A stretch of 48,136 nucleotides of DNA from Chloroflexota bacterium (GTDB lineage Bacteria > Chloroflexota > Anaerolineae > Anaerolineales > Anaerolineaceae), in NCBI GenBank assembly GCA_016838895.1, contig JAEKNU010000029.1, positions 1 to 48,136 on the forward strand, written 5' to 3'. The notes under the pieces are model-generated. The model was not told the origin of the DNA. It made no database searches and saw nothing but the letters and a program-made list of their open reading frames with translations. Below are positions 36,954 to 45,284 of this stretch, one piece after another (the first letter of the stretch is position 1; every line of letters begins with the position of its first letter). The position numbers and the translations under genes were made by a program.

Positions 36954-37649
36954 TCACTCCTGAAATAAAGTCTTCCCAATCATTTTTGGAGATGGTTGTA
37001 GGAGCAGGCGACCATCATGAAACGCCTTCGATCCATGAAGGATGAAGAACGATACAATTTCACCAACTGGCACAGTATGTTCACGCGCAATTGTTCGTAC
37101 TTCTTCCTTTAATAAAGATGGTATTCGAAAGGTCACACGCATCTCCCATTGGGGTTTGGCTTGCTGATTGTTTTTATGCTTTTTGCGCTTCGATATTGAG
37201 TTCTTTTTTCCCGGGATCGGAAAGGCATCCTTAAGCCAAAGATTATTATCTATTTTTTCACGAACAATAATTTGGGCAGTTTGACCATGATCCGGAAACA
37301 ACGTCATGCGCTGTGCTTTAGGATATGCATAAATTTTGAGTTGTTCCGCACGATATTGGCTGATCCCATACTCGAGAAAAACACGTACGACCTCATCCCT
37401 GGGAACAGATAGACTTTGAGAAATTTCCATGATTAATTCCAGCACCGGCTGCGGAATTCCTCGATAAGTGGCTGTTTCATTTCGATGCGCTCGCTCCCAG
37501 TTTCGGGATCGTTTCTTCCTAACTCCTGCTGTTGGAATTAAATCCAAAGGTTGCCTATTTTCATTCATCACATTTTTTGAAGCATTCTTATCCAACTCAG
37601 ATGTATCCTGTGTAGTGCGTAAATCTGTAAATGCGTCACGTCTAGGCAT
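36954..37649 (-). CDS. Tandem ribbon-helix-helix protein, likely ParA partner
   Basis: A 231-residue protein with a basic N-terminal tail and two similar ribbon-helix-helix-like segments: one near 'YRGIPQPVLELIMEISQSLSVPRDEVVRVFLEYGI' and one near 'VTFRIPSLLKEEVRTIAREHTVPVGEIVSFFILHG'. They are joined by a basic stretch ('KKNSISKRKKHKNN'). It starts 11 bases after the parA stop. In type Ib partition systems, a ribbon-helix-helix protein binds centromere repeats and stimulates ParA; the repeat array lies just downstream. Two DNA-binding units in one chain would mimic a dimer. AGAGG precedes the ATG. Confidence 0.7.
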   Translation of the reverse strand: MPRRDAFTDLRTTQDTSELDKNASKNVMNENRQPLDLIPTAGVRKKRSRNWERAHRNETATYRGIPQPVLELIMEISQSLSVPRDEVVRVFLEYGISQYRAEQLKIYAYPKAQRMTLFPDHGQTAQIIVREKIDNNLWLKDAFPIPGKKNSISKRKKHKNNQQAKPQWEMRVTFRIPSLLKEEVRTIAREHTVPVGEIVSFFILHGSKAFHDGRLLLQPSPKMIGKTLFQE

Positions 37650-37660
37650 AATAACCTCTG

Positions 37661-38434
37661 CTAATATTTGAAAACGATTTCACTTAATTGTTGATATTCC
37701 TGCGCTGCCCGTGAGTTAGGTGCATATTCGAAAATTGTCTTTCCCTCTGACCAGCATTCCCTAAGGACAGTTGCCCTGTGAATTGGAGAAAGCACGAGAT
37801 CACCGAAAGTGGTCTGCAAGTCTTGCAGTGAATCCCGAGACTCACGGGTGGTATCAAAGAATGTTGGTAAGACACCCATTAGGCCGCCTTTCCAATTCTT
37901 GTTGTCCCGTAATGCTTGAATCGTGGTTACCGTTTTGGAGAGGGAATCCAAAGATGCAAATTCAGTGGCAGTTGGAATAATCACTAAATCTGCTGCCCAG
38001 ATCGCGCGTTCCTGAAGTCCACCTACGGATGGGGAAGTGTCAAAGATGATGTAATCCAGATGATCTTTGGCAAATGTCTTAAGCAGTTCCCTGATATATG
38101 AAATCGATTGTTCCTGAACTCCTAACATCATTTGAGCTGCGGAGGTCATTGAATTTCCTGGAATGAGTTGCAGGAAATCTCGTCCGGTACCCCGAATCCA
38201 CTGTCGGATAAAGGTAATCTCATTTGTTGAAGCTGGTAAGGTCGTCAGAAAATAATAAGCACCCATTTGACTATCCATGCCTAATTGGGTTGCACATTGT
38301 CCCTGGGGATCAAGATCAATTAACAACACCTTCTGATTCCTTCTCAAGGTAAGAGCATGGGCCAGATTGACTGCCGTGGTTGTTTTCCCAACCCCACCTT
38401 TCTGATTACTGATCGTAATAATTTTGGTTGTCAT
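37661..38434 (-). CDS. parA: ParA partition ATPase
   Basis: A 257-residue ParA/Soj protein: deviant Walker A 'KGGVGKTTT' (12-20), 'LLIDLDPQGQCATQLG' (about 38-53) and 'YIIFDTSPSVGGL' for Walker B. There is no N-terminal DNA-binding extension, as in type Ib or Soj-type ParA. It segregates low-copy DNA by forming a dynamic gradient on the nucleoid. Its ATG overlaps the upstream gene by four bases (ATGA), and a ribbon-helix-helix gene follows, completing a partition operon. Confidence 0.92.
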   Translation of the reverse strand: MTTKIITISNQKGGVGKTTTAVNLAHALTLRRNQKVLLIDLDPQGQCATQLGMDSQMGAYYFLTTLPASTNEITFIRQWIRGTGRDFLQLIPGNSMTSAAQMMLGVQEQSISYIRELLKTFAKDHLDYIIFDTSPSVGGLQERAIWAADLVIIPTATEFASLDSLSKTVTTIQALRDNKNWKGGLMGVLPTFFDTTRESRDSLQDLQTTFGDLVLSPIHRATVLRECWSEGKTIFEYAPNSRAAQEYQQLSEIVFKY

Positions 38435-39021
38435 TGTGCTTCTCCTTCTAGATGTTTCATGGTTCGATCCTCACCATCAATAAATTGCAGTTCTGTTCCG
38501 CCCTCGTGTCCGTGTACATCCATCACATCTTTAAGAGATTGATACACGCCCATGGCATACGGTTCTCTTAACCAGTGGATAACTGACAGTCCATCAGTAA
38601 AGACGGCGCCTTCCGCCACCACACCTGTTCCTGAGACACCAGTGACATCTTGCTCACGGACCAGGATAAACCGACGCATTTGGCTCATGGGAATGTGATG
38701 TCTTGATCTTTTCTTCATTGCTTTACCTCTCTTCATTCGTATTCTTGGTTTGCGAACAAGCCAGAGATTATTTGTCAGGTCAAAAAGCTTTCCTTCCTTA
38801 TAAGTGAATTGTTGGCCTGTCAGTGTATGTTCAAATACAATTCCATCCGGCCAGGTTGAAATTTCATCCCGATCCAAGCGCAAATCAATCATGCGAAATA
38901 AACCGCCATAAAATAGTCCAGGGTCATCTCCCAATCGGGTTGGGTCAACAATGACTTTCAGGTTGTAGCCATTGATATCGCGTTTGGTCCTAATTTCTCC
39001 ACGACAGAATCGGCCAATCAT
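38431..39021 (-). CDS. Hypothetical protein upstream of parA
   Basis: A 196-residue protein with no recognised family. The first half has 'NGYNLKVIVDPTRLGDDPGLFYGG' and 'WPDGIVFEHTLTGQQFTYKEGKLFDLTNNLWLV'. The middle is very basic ('RKPRIRMKRGKAMKKRSRHHIP'), and the C-terminal part includes 'GLSVIHWLREPYAMGVYQSLKDVMDVHG'. Its stop overlaps the parA start (ATGA), and its own ATG overlaps a short leader ORF in the same way, so it belongs to the partition operon. The basic centre suggests nucleic-acid contact. Confidence 0.7.
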   Translation of the reverse strand: MIGRFCRGEIRTKRDINGYNLKVIVDPTRLGDDPGLFYGGLFRMIDLRLDRDEISTWPDGIVFEHTLTGQQFTYKEGKLFDLTNNLWLVRKPRIRMKRGKAMKKRSRHHIPMSQMRRFILVREQDVTGVSGTGVVAEGAVFTDGLSVIHWLREPYAMGVYQSLKDVMDVHGHEGGTELQFIDGEDRTMKHLEGEAQ

Positions 39022-39074
39022 GCTAACCGCCTATCATGCTCAAAGAAAACATCCAATTTCATACATTGTTCCAA
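39018..39074 (-). CDS. Possible 18-codon leader peptide
   Basis: A TTG (39074) four bases after a perfect AGGAGG opens a frame of 18 codons ending in a TGA that overlaps the ATG of the next gene (ATGA). An in-frame ATG at codon 5 is an alternative start but is further from the ribosome site. It may couple or tune translation of the partition operon. It is short, so chance is not excluded. Confidence 0.35.
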   Translation of the reverse strand: MEQCMKLDVFFEHDRRLA

Positions 39075-39436
39075 TTTGCCTCCTACAAGACATTTCGAAT
39101 TTCTAAACAAACAGGTGCGTAAATAGATTGGCTTAGAATTAGTATTTATTCTTGCCTTCTCTTAAAACAATATGTAAATTAATATATTATGAGTACCGTA
39201 GTACCATTGGGCTCGCTTTTTCTGCTTTTAACAGATCATTTGGGGTATTGGTTTTAAAGACAAAATTCTCTTTGGAAATGCTGAAAACCGAGAAAACTGC
39301 ACTTGACTTTTGCCTAAAAAACCGTTAATATTCGTATGTCGATCAACAACCGTAGTTTGCTTTACTCGACGAAACCGGAGTTTCATTAACTCGCAAATTT
39401 GGATGGTTTTGAGGTCAATAGTCCCGAAACCAGGTT

Positions 39437-39503
39437 CCTCGCTCATAACCCGGAGGTCAATGGTAAGTGCCCATAAGGGTATCGAATCCGCTCCCCGCTA
39501 CTA
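39437..39503 (+). pseudogene. Initiator-tRNA-like 3' fragment (possible attachment-site remnant)
   Basis: 'GCTCATAACCCGGAGGTC' is the anticodon arm and variable region of tRNA-fMet (CAU anticodon in CTCATAA). It is followed, after an unmatched stretch, by 'TATCGAATCCGCTCCCCGCTACTA', like the T-arm and acceptor end. No 5' half with a pairing GCGGGG is present, so this cannot be a working tRNA. Integrative elements often leave tRNA 3' ends at their borders. Confidence 0.55.
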
Positions 39504-39529
39504 AACCACCATTTTTGGTGGTTTTTTTT
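39503..39529 (+). terminator. Rho-independent terminator after the tRNA-like fragment
   Basis: Arms AAACCACCA (39503-39511) and TGGTGGTTT (39516-39524) with a T4 loop and trailing T run. It sits directly after the acceptor-like end, as terminators do behind real tRNA genes. Confidence 0.8.
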
Positions 39530-39557
39530 GTTAATTTGGCACGAATTTAGGAGGTAG

Positions 39558-39590
39558 GCTCATAACCCCGGGATCAGTGGTTCGAGGGGT
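39558..39590 (+). repeat. Second tRNA-fMet-like fragment
   Basis: 'GGCTCATAACCCCGGGATCAGTGGTTCGAGGGG' resembles the anticodon arm through T-loop of initiator tRNA and repeats the fragment 117 bases upstream in degenerate form. A weaker third likeness ('CAGGATCAGTTTCTCGAAC') lies at 39669-39690. Serial remnants suggest repeated insertion events at one site. Confidence 0.45.
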
Positions 39591-40009
39591 AATCTAGGAT
39601 AAACCGGAAGAGTTTATCCGCTTGACGGAACGATGGGGTAACTGTTTCAACCTGGATGTAATGACGGCCAGGATCAGTTTCTCGAACACCGCAATACACC
39701 TCTGGCAAAGTTCTAAGTAGAAAGGTGATGAGCGGAATCATCAGCGATAATTATCGCTCAGCTTGATCTACCTCGATTTAGTAAAACGGAAGTACTTTCG
39801 TTTCGAGATTATTTGACTCAGGATCATTGGATTTTTTTGATCCTGAAGACACCCTCTTGAGTAAACGTCTGATTAGCAACCCTCAGAGCATAAATATCCC
39901 TGCAATCTCTCCATCCAGAAAAAGACTAATACATCAAATCTGGTCAATTCGACTAGGAAAAACTTAATTTTCTTTCTAGAAACCATGGATTGAGTTTTTA
40001 CATCCTACA

Positions 40010-40066
40010 GATTGTGCTCAGGCCATCCACAATGGTGAGTTGCTGGCCAATTTCATTGTAAGTAAG
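40010..40066 (-). pseudogene. RHS/YD-repeat scrap
   Basis: The minus strand reads 'TYNEIGQQLTIVDGLS', the YNxxGQLTxVDG form of a YD repeat, with no continuation on either side. It shows that RHS sequence once extended, or was inserted, here, between the replicon and the orphan tips at 43-47 kb. Confidence 0.5.
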
Positions 40067-40391
40067 CATACATTGGTATCTGGATCATGATGTGTTTAAT
40101 AAATGTCTGATATGGCATTTATTCATAAATATACAGGACTTATATTTATTTTAATCGGGAAGATGAAAAGTTCCAGAATATTCGGTTTTGAGAAATTTTT
40201 GGCAAATTTTTATGCGGAATGACAAGTATATTGGTAAACTTAAATATGTATAATCACCATTATCACCCGGTTTGAGAAAAAACAATTGCAAAAATTATTT
40301 AATGTGAAATCTCGAAATATTATTAATGGTCTTGAAACAAAAACAATTTATGGTTTTCTTTTACTATAGATTCATTATTAGGAGCATTGAA

Positions 40392-42683
40392 ATGTCCCGA
40401 AAACGAATATGCTTACTTGGTTCTCCACTTGATGATTTCTATAGTATAGAATTCTATAATGGGGCTGCCGATGAAGCTTTGTCTTTAGGCATTGATTTTT
40501 TCTATATCGCAGGCGGGTTAGAACAAATTTATTATGATGGTTTTTCGGAAAAGTGTTCAAGAACGGAATCAAGAAGCACTTTGCTCTATCAAATGGTCGA
40601 TCCTTCGATGTTTGATGGAATATTAATTTGGGGAGCCCAATGGGGTCAGCAAGCCGATACAAAAATTATCGAAAATACCATAAAAAAATATTCACCTTTG
40701 CCGGTTGTAAGTGTTGGTTGGTCTGGTCAGGGTGTATATACAGTTCAACTCGATAATTATTTGAGCATGCGTCCGTTGGTGAACCATTTAATTAAAGAAC
40801 ATGGACACACAAAAATAGCATATTTAAAATCTCAATCTTCATATGTTCAACCGGAAGCGGAACAGCGATTCAAAGCCTATTGTGATGAACTTGAAGAAAA
40901 TGGAATTGAGGTGAATCCGCGATTGATTGTTTATGGAAAAGAAATCGAAAAAATATTCAAGCAAAATATTCAACAAAGAACAAAAATTGTTCCTTGGGGA
41001 AAATTAGCAATAGAAGAATTAATTGATCTAAGAGGTCTTATTCCAGGAAAAGATTTTACAGCACTGGTGGCACGTGATGATAATACAGCCTTAATCGTTA
41101 TTCAAGAACTTCAACGAAGAGGAATATCTGTTCCAAAAGATGTGGCTGTTTGTGGGTTTGATAATATTCAGGAAGGACAATGTTCTCAACCGACACTCTC
41201 TACTGTGCCCCAGTCCTTTTCAGAACAGGGTGCAGCAGGTGTACGTTTATTAAATTCAATTTTGGAAACTGAAATAGTACCTATTTTTACCAATATGGAT
41301 GTCCATAAGCCAATTATTAGGGAGTCATGTGGATGCCTCAATTTACACCTTCGACACGCTTTTCAAGATTTAAAATTTGAGGAAAGTTTGGTATCCAAAG
41401 CACATTTAATTAATAAAAGTATCTTTACTTCTATTAAAGGGTTGCAAAATGAAAAAGATGGAATATCGAAATGGCTTGAAATAATTGATGAACGAATAAA
41501 TAAATTGTATTTTTCTGGTGATGACCCGTTTGATATAGCGGAATTTATTTCGCGTATCTCTCCAATCAGTTCTGATGAAAAACTACAAAAATTAATTCGA
41601 GCCACTTTGATCTACATTGGTGATTTAGCTCAACGTTATCAGTTACAAGAACTTATCCAATTTCAAGATCAGCAGAATGAGATTAACGTTATTAATCGGG
41701 ACGTATTCAGAACTTATGATATAGATCAGGTTCTGAATTCAGTTGAAGCCGAGCTATCTGTGATTGGGGCTAATGGATGCTCGATTTTAATCTTTTCTGA
41801 CCCTAAAAAACCTTTAGAAAAGTCTCGTTTACTTTTTTCTTCAACTGCAGGTAATCGAAACAAAAATATTGGAATAAAGTCATCGGAATTACCAACTTCT
41901 TATTTCCTTTCCAATGAGTTCTGGCCCGAAAAAGAAACCCCACGATCAGTATATTTGGAATCATTATTTTTTTCAGATCATCGCATTGGATGTTTAATTA
42001 TGGAACGGGGTGATTCAAATGGCCGTGCGTATAACAGTGTAGCGTTACGTCTTGCAAGTGTTCTTGAGGGTGCATTCATCGTTAAAAACCTAAATGAGAA
42101 ACAAACTGAATTAGAAAAGGCGTATTCGGAAATTGTAATCCTTTCAGAGCGTGATCCATTGACTGGACTCTTCAACCGCCGGGCTTTTCAACGGGAAACA
42201 TTTAATGAAAAAATGAGAATGGATCGATACTCATCACGCAAACAGCCTATTTTTTCAATATTGTTTATAGATTTAGATAATTTTAAATATTACAACGATA
42301 CTTATGGTCACATAGTGGGAGATGCTGCTTTAATTGTCTTTGCGAAACTTTTATCCAAATTAGTGCGTAATAATGATCTAACTTCAAGGTATGGTGGAGA
42401 TGAATTTTTAATTTTACTTCCCGAAACAGGATTGGATGGTGCGATAAGTTTGGCAGATAGAATTCTTTTTGAATTGCATGATATCGAAGGTTTTCACAAT
42501 TATATTGAGAAAATAGTTGGACATTCTATCTTTATAGATTCTTCAAAATATCTTACTTGTTCGATAGGTATTTCTGTTTACCAACCAGGCGATATGCCTG
42601 ATACATTAATTCAACGTGCTGACAAAGCTTTATATACTGCCAAAACAACCGGACGTAACCGTTATTGTTTTGGTGAGGAATAA
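40392..42683 (+). CDS. Diguanylate cyclase with LacI-like ligand-binding sensor
   Basis: A 763-residue protein from ATG 40392 (AGGAG upstream; ATG 40326 would add 22 residues without a ribosome site). Residues about 5-300 form a LacI/GalR-type periplasmic-binding-protein fold ('MRPLVNHLIKEHGHTKIAYL', 'VPKDVAVCGFDNIQEGQCSQPTLSTVPQ'), lacking the usual N-terminal helix-turn-helix. A helical linker and GAF-like region come next. The C-terminus is a GGDEF domain: 'RDPLTGLFNRRAF', GGDEF (668-672) and the inhibitory RxxD site RNND (659-662) five residues before it. It should make cyclic di-GMP in the cytoplasm in response to a small ligand, probably a sugar, since an alpha-glucosidase remnant follows immediately. 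Confidence 0.92.
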   Translation: MSRKRICLLGSPLDDFYSIEFYNGAADEALSLGIDFFYIAGGLEQIYYDGFSEKCSRTESRSTLLYQMVDPSMFDGILIWGAQWGQQADTKIIENTIKKYSPLPVVSVGWSGQGVYTVQLDNYLSMRPLVNHLIKEHGHTKIAYLKSQSSYVQPEAEQRFKAYCDELEENGIEVNPRLIVYGKEIEKIFKQNIQQRTKIVPWGKLAIEELIDLRGLIPGKDFTALVARDDNTALIVIQELQRRGISVPKDVAVCGFDNIQEGQCSQPTLSTVPQSFSEQGAAGVRLLNSILETEIVPIFTNMDVHKPIIRESCGCLNLHLRHAFQDLKFEESLVSKAHLINKSIFTSIKGLQNEKDGISKWLEIIDERINKLYFSGDDPFDIAEFISRISPISSDEKLQKLIRATLIYIGDLAQRYQLQELIQFQDQQNEINVINRDVFRTYDIDQVLNSVEAELSVIGANGCSILIFSDPKKPLEKSRLLFSSTAGNRNKNIGIKSSELPTSYFLSNEFWPEKETPRSVYLESLFFSDHRIGCLIMERGDSNGRAYNSVALRLASVLEGAFIVKNLNEKQTELEKAYSEIVILSERDPLTGLFNRRAFQRETFNEKMRMDRYSSRKQPIFSILFIDLDNFKYYNDTYGHIVGDAALIVFAKLLSKLVRNNDLTSRYGGDEFLILLPETGLDGAISLADRILFELHDIEGFHNYIEKIVGHSIFIDSSKYLTCSIGISVYQPGDMPDTLIQRADKALYTAKTTGRNRYCFGEE

Positions 42684-42890
42684 ATGAGTAATGATTATTT
42701 ATGGTGATGGGACGGTGTCATTTATCAAATCTATCCGTGGTCGTTTGCTGATAGCAACAACAATGACATCGGCAACCTGCCGGAGATCACCGGCAAAATG
42801 GATTATCTGGCCGGCCTAGGTGTGGACACTATCTAGCTGTCGCAGATCAATCCTTCCCCAGATTATGATTTTGGCTATAAGGTAAAATAA
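42684..42890 (+). pseudogene. GH13 alpha-glucosidase N-terminal remnant
   Basis: Starting one base after the cyclase stop, the frame reads MSNDYLW-stop-WDGVIYQIYPWSFADSN, then 'KMDYLAGLGVDTI-stop-LSQINPSPDYDFGYKV'. This is the N-terminus of oligo-1,6-glucosidase/alpha-glucosidase (normally [20 protein letters not shown] and WLSPIYPSPNxDFGYDV). Two stops, TGA (42705) and TAG (42834), break it; the second replaces a conserved tryptophan. Only about 68 codons remain. It suggests the upstream sensor once controlled, or was controlled with, sugar metabolism. Confidence 0.85.
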
Positions 42891-43067
42891 AACTTGATTT
42901 CGTATTGTCTTATAATAATATAACGCGAAGGGTGTAAAAACTCCATCTACAGGATTTTCGTGAAATAATTTCAGATACGAACATTTATTAAATGAAAGGA
43001 AGTTAGTTTTTCTGGGTAAATATTTCAATAATAGGAACTACTTGACACTCACCCTGCATTTCTCGTA

Positions 43068-43628
43068 TTAATCATTTGGCATTGGAATTATTTCATCTGA
43101 TAGCTTACCATCAGCAACATTTGCTATTTCTGAAAACTCAGATAAATTAAGATAATTATTATCAATCACTACAGATATCGTAAATATCAAATTTTTATGT
43201 TGTTGTAACAAAATACAATGCTCTAAGTCTCGACTTGAAGAATATATTGGAACACAAGAGATATTTATTTTATCTTCAAAGTTGTTCGGTTGGTAATCAA
43301 TCTCACTATTAACTTTCCATTCATCAAAAAACAATTCATTCTCCAAAACATAAAATGACTGTGTTGCTTTTTGCTCATCTGTGTATATATATATTTGATG
43401 AATGATGGATGTTCCTAACTCACCGGTGTCCCGTTTAAAATACACTTCTATAGATTTTCCACCGTCAATCTCTGGAAAGTCACTATCACTATAAACATAT
43501 CCATCGGGTAAATCGGCAGCATTCAACAACAATTCGTATGGATAGTCTTTTTTTTGATATGATATGAGTTGGCAACCAAGTGTTATACACATGGTAAATA
43601 ATAATAATAATCTAGCAATAAATTTCAT
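43068..43628 (-). CDS. Lipoprotein, candidate immunity protein of RHS tip 1
   Basis: A 186-residue protein with a lipoprotein signal peptide (MKFIARLLLLFTMCITLGC, lipobox ending at C19). The mature part is polar, with 'ELLLNAADLPDGYVYSDSDFPEIDGGKSIEVYFKRD'. Its ATG overlaps the stop of the RHS tip by four bases (ATGA), with GGAG upstream. Genes directly after RHS tips usually encode immunity proteins, so this probably protects against tip 1. A lipoprotein would act outside the membrane, implying the toxin acts on the envelope. Family not recognised. Confidence 0.6.
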   Translation of the reverse strand: MKFIARLLLLFTMCITLGCQLISYQKKDYPYELLLNAADLPDGYVYSDSDFPEIDGGKSIEVYFKRDTGELGTSIIHQIYIYTDEQKATQSFYVLENELFFDEWKVNSEIDYQPNNFEDKINISCVPIYSSSRDLEHCILLQQHKNLIFTISVVIDNNYLNLSEFSEIANVADGKLSDEIIPMPND

Positions 43629-44776
43629 TCAAATTTCTCCAAATTCCATCCTCTCATTTCATTATTCCAACGTCTCCAGAGATAATCTTCATTCATACTT
43701 TCTGCCCATAAATACGTTAAATTATATCCTGTCTCCTTCAGAAAGAATTCTCCAAATTTTACATATCCACCATTTAGGTAAATATCTCTTTCCTTTACCA
43801 TTACCCAATGTGATAGATATACAGTATTTGCTATCCCAGTTTCACCTGCTGCAGTATAAAAACCTATCTCAGGATATCCAACTTTTACTCCAAACGGCAT
43901 TTCTAATTCTTCTATTTCAGCATACAATCCTTTATTATCCCCAAGATCAATTCCAATTTCCGCGGCCTTGATATTTATACTAACTCGTAAATCAGTATTC
44001 TCTACCATATATAATGGACCACAATCATCTGATCTCCATGCAATACTATGTCCAGCACTCACAGCAATTGGAAGAGGAATACCAAAATATATTGCATGAA
44101 TGTCTACATCAACATGCCAAGGTATTATAGGAGATGTTATTGCATATAGTACCGATTCAGGAGCTTTTCCATAATATACAATTTGCCATTTTGACATAAG
44201 ATGTAAATAGTTTTCTTTTATAAGCGCATTGTCAGGTATATAGTCAACCCAATTATACATTGTCGCATTCTCTGGAATTTCGTATCCTAATAAACTCATT
44301 GCATCAACAAAATCAGGGCATGGTCCAGGGTTCGAATTAGTAAAATCAAATGAAGGCCCACCAGTTTGAAAATTTGGATACCAACAATTTCCTGACGCAT
44401 CACAGCGATTAATTGGATTTGCATCGGTATAATTCCATCGATTATAAGACATCGGATTATTTGGATTCCCAGCCCACGTATCTCTATTAATAAACCGCCC
44501 CGACCCCGGCGCATAGTAGCGGGCACGCAGGTACAGCAGACCGGTTTGAGTGTCGTATTTCTGGCCGGCGTATCCGAAGTTGGCTTCGGCTTCTCCATAT
44601 TTCTCTAATTCTTCGCCAAATGGGGTGAAGCTTTGGGCAAGTTGCAGGTTCGCTTCATCATCAACCATTTGCCGTACAGAGCCGAGCACATCCGGTAGGT
44701 AGTAACCGGTTTGCGTTTCGGAGATTTGAGCCACAACAGTATTACCATAAAGATATGTTTGTTCGCCATCGGCCAA
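43625..44776 (-). CDS. Orphan RHS core with toxin tip 1 (5' truncated)
   Basis: The RHS core is complete at its 3' end: 'GYYLPDVLGSVRQMV', 'YDTQTGLLYLRARYYAPGSGRFINRD', 'NPMSYNRWNYTDANPINRCDASG'. A tip of about 250 residues of unknown fold follows ('HVDVDIHAIYFGIPLPIAVSAGHSIAW', ending 'MRGWNLEKFE'). The frame stays open upstream to about 45012, encoding YD repeats ('NYSYDGLYRLTQG'), but holds no ATG or GTG; TTG 44776 is only nominal. This is a displaced C-terminal cassette, as found downstream of RHS genes as a reserve of tips. The core is GC-rich and the tip AT-rich, as expected of exchanged tips. A likely immunity lipoprotein overlaps its end. Confidence 0.75.
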   Translation of the reverse strand: MADGEQTYLYGNTVVAQISETQTGYYLPDVLGSVRQMVDDEANLQLAQSFTPFGEELEKYGEAEANFGYAGQKYDTQTGLLYLRARYYAPGSGRFINRDTWAGNPNNPMSYNRWNYTDANPINRCDASGNCWYPNFQTGGPSFDFTNSNPGPCPDFVDAMSLLGYEIPENATMYNWVDYIPDNALIKENYLHLMSKWQIVYYGKAPESVLYAITSPIIPWHVDVDIHAIYFGIPLPIAVSAGHSIAWRSDDCGPLYMVENTDLRVSINIKAAEIGIDLGDNKGLYAEIEELEMPFGVKVGYPEIGFYTAAGETGIANTVYLSHWVMVKERDIYLNGGYVKFGEFFLKETGYNLTYLWAESMNEDYLWRRWNNEMRGWNLEKFE

Positions 44777-45012
44777 TACCTGGACCAGTCCGGCCGCCAG
44801 GTCGAGCTGGTAAGTGGTGCTCGTGCCGTTGACAATCTGCTGATAGCGATCACCCAGGCCGTTGTAGACAAAGCTGCTTACGTCCGTACCGCTGACGCTC
44901 GTCAGGCGGTTGGCTGTGTTGTAGGTAAACGTTTTGGTTGCCGCTGCCGTTCCCTGTGTCAGGCGGTAAAGACCATCATAGCTATAGTTGATCTGATGCT
45001 CTATGATCTTTG
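44777..45012 (-). pseudogene. 5' core fragment of orphan RHS tip 1
   Basis: In frame with the tip, it reads YD-repeat sequence ('YSYDGLYRLTQGTAAATKTFTYNTANRLTS', 'FVYNGLGDRYQQIVNGTSTTYQL') and ends abruptly near 45012 in AT-rich non-RHS sequence. There is no start codon with a ribosome site. The sharp edge marks the recombination or duplication breakpoint of the cassette. Confidence 0.7.
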
Positions 45013-45284
45013 ATTCACATCTAGTTAGACAAAAAATAAACTTATTATCTTATTGATATAACTAAAGTTTTATAAATACATTTTTAGAATTATTTTAACA
45101 CTACTAATATTATGACTGTACTTCATAAAGGTAGAAATGATTATTTTGTATCCAGAAGTGGAAATTTTTTAATAAAAATCCACAAATGTATTACTTGTTT
45201 CCAATCAAAACGCTAGTAACAATTGGTAAAGCGGGAAAAGAAATTTGAGATTTTTTACACAGAGAATTTTGCAGCAGCCTCATA
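45013..45284. other. AT-rich spacer between toxin cassettes
   Basis: No gene, terminator or promoter can be supported. It separates the immunity gene of tip 2 from the truncated core of tip 1. Confidence 0.5.

Larger units (their letters stand above)
39075..40391. other. Gene-poor 1.3-kb junction region
   Basis: No intact gene is seen. In order: the promoter region of the partition operon; an initiator-tRNA-like 3' fragment with its terminator (39437-39529); a second tRNA-like fragment (39558-39590) and a weaker third (39669-39690); a hairpin with 9-base arms TCAGGATCA/TGATCCTGA (39818-39846); an RHS scrap (about 40010-40066); and the leader of the diguanylate cyclase. This mix suggests a recombination junction or the edge of an element. 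Confidence 0.6.

Noticed and set aside
39437..39503. Functional initiator tRNA
   Set aside because: There is no 5' acceptor or D-arm half able to pair with the CCCCGC end, and the T-arm region is disrupted.
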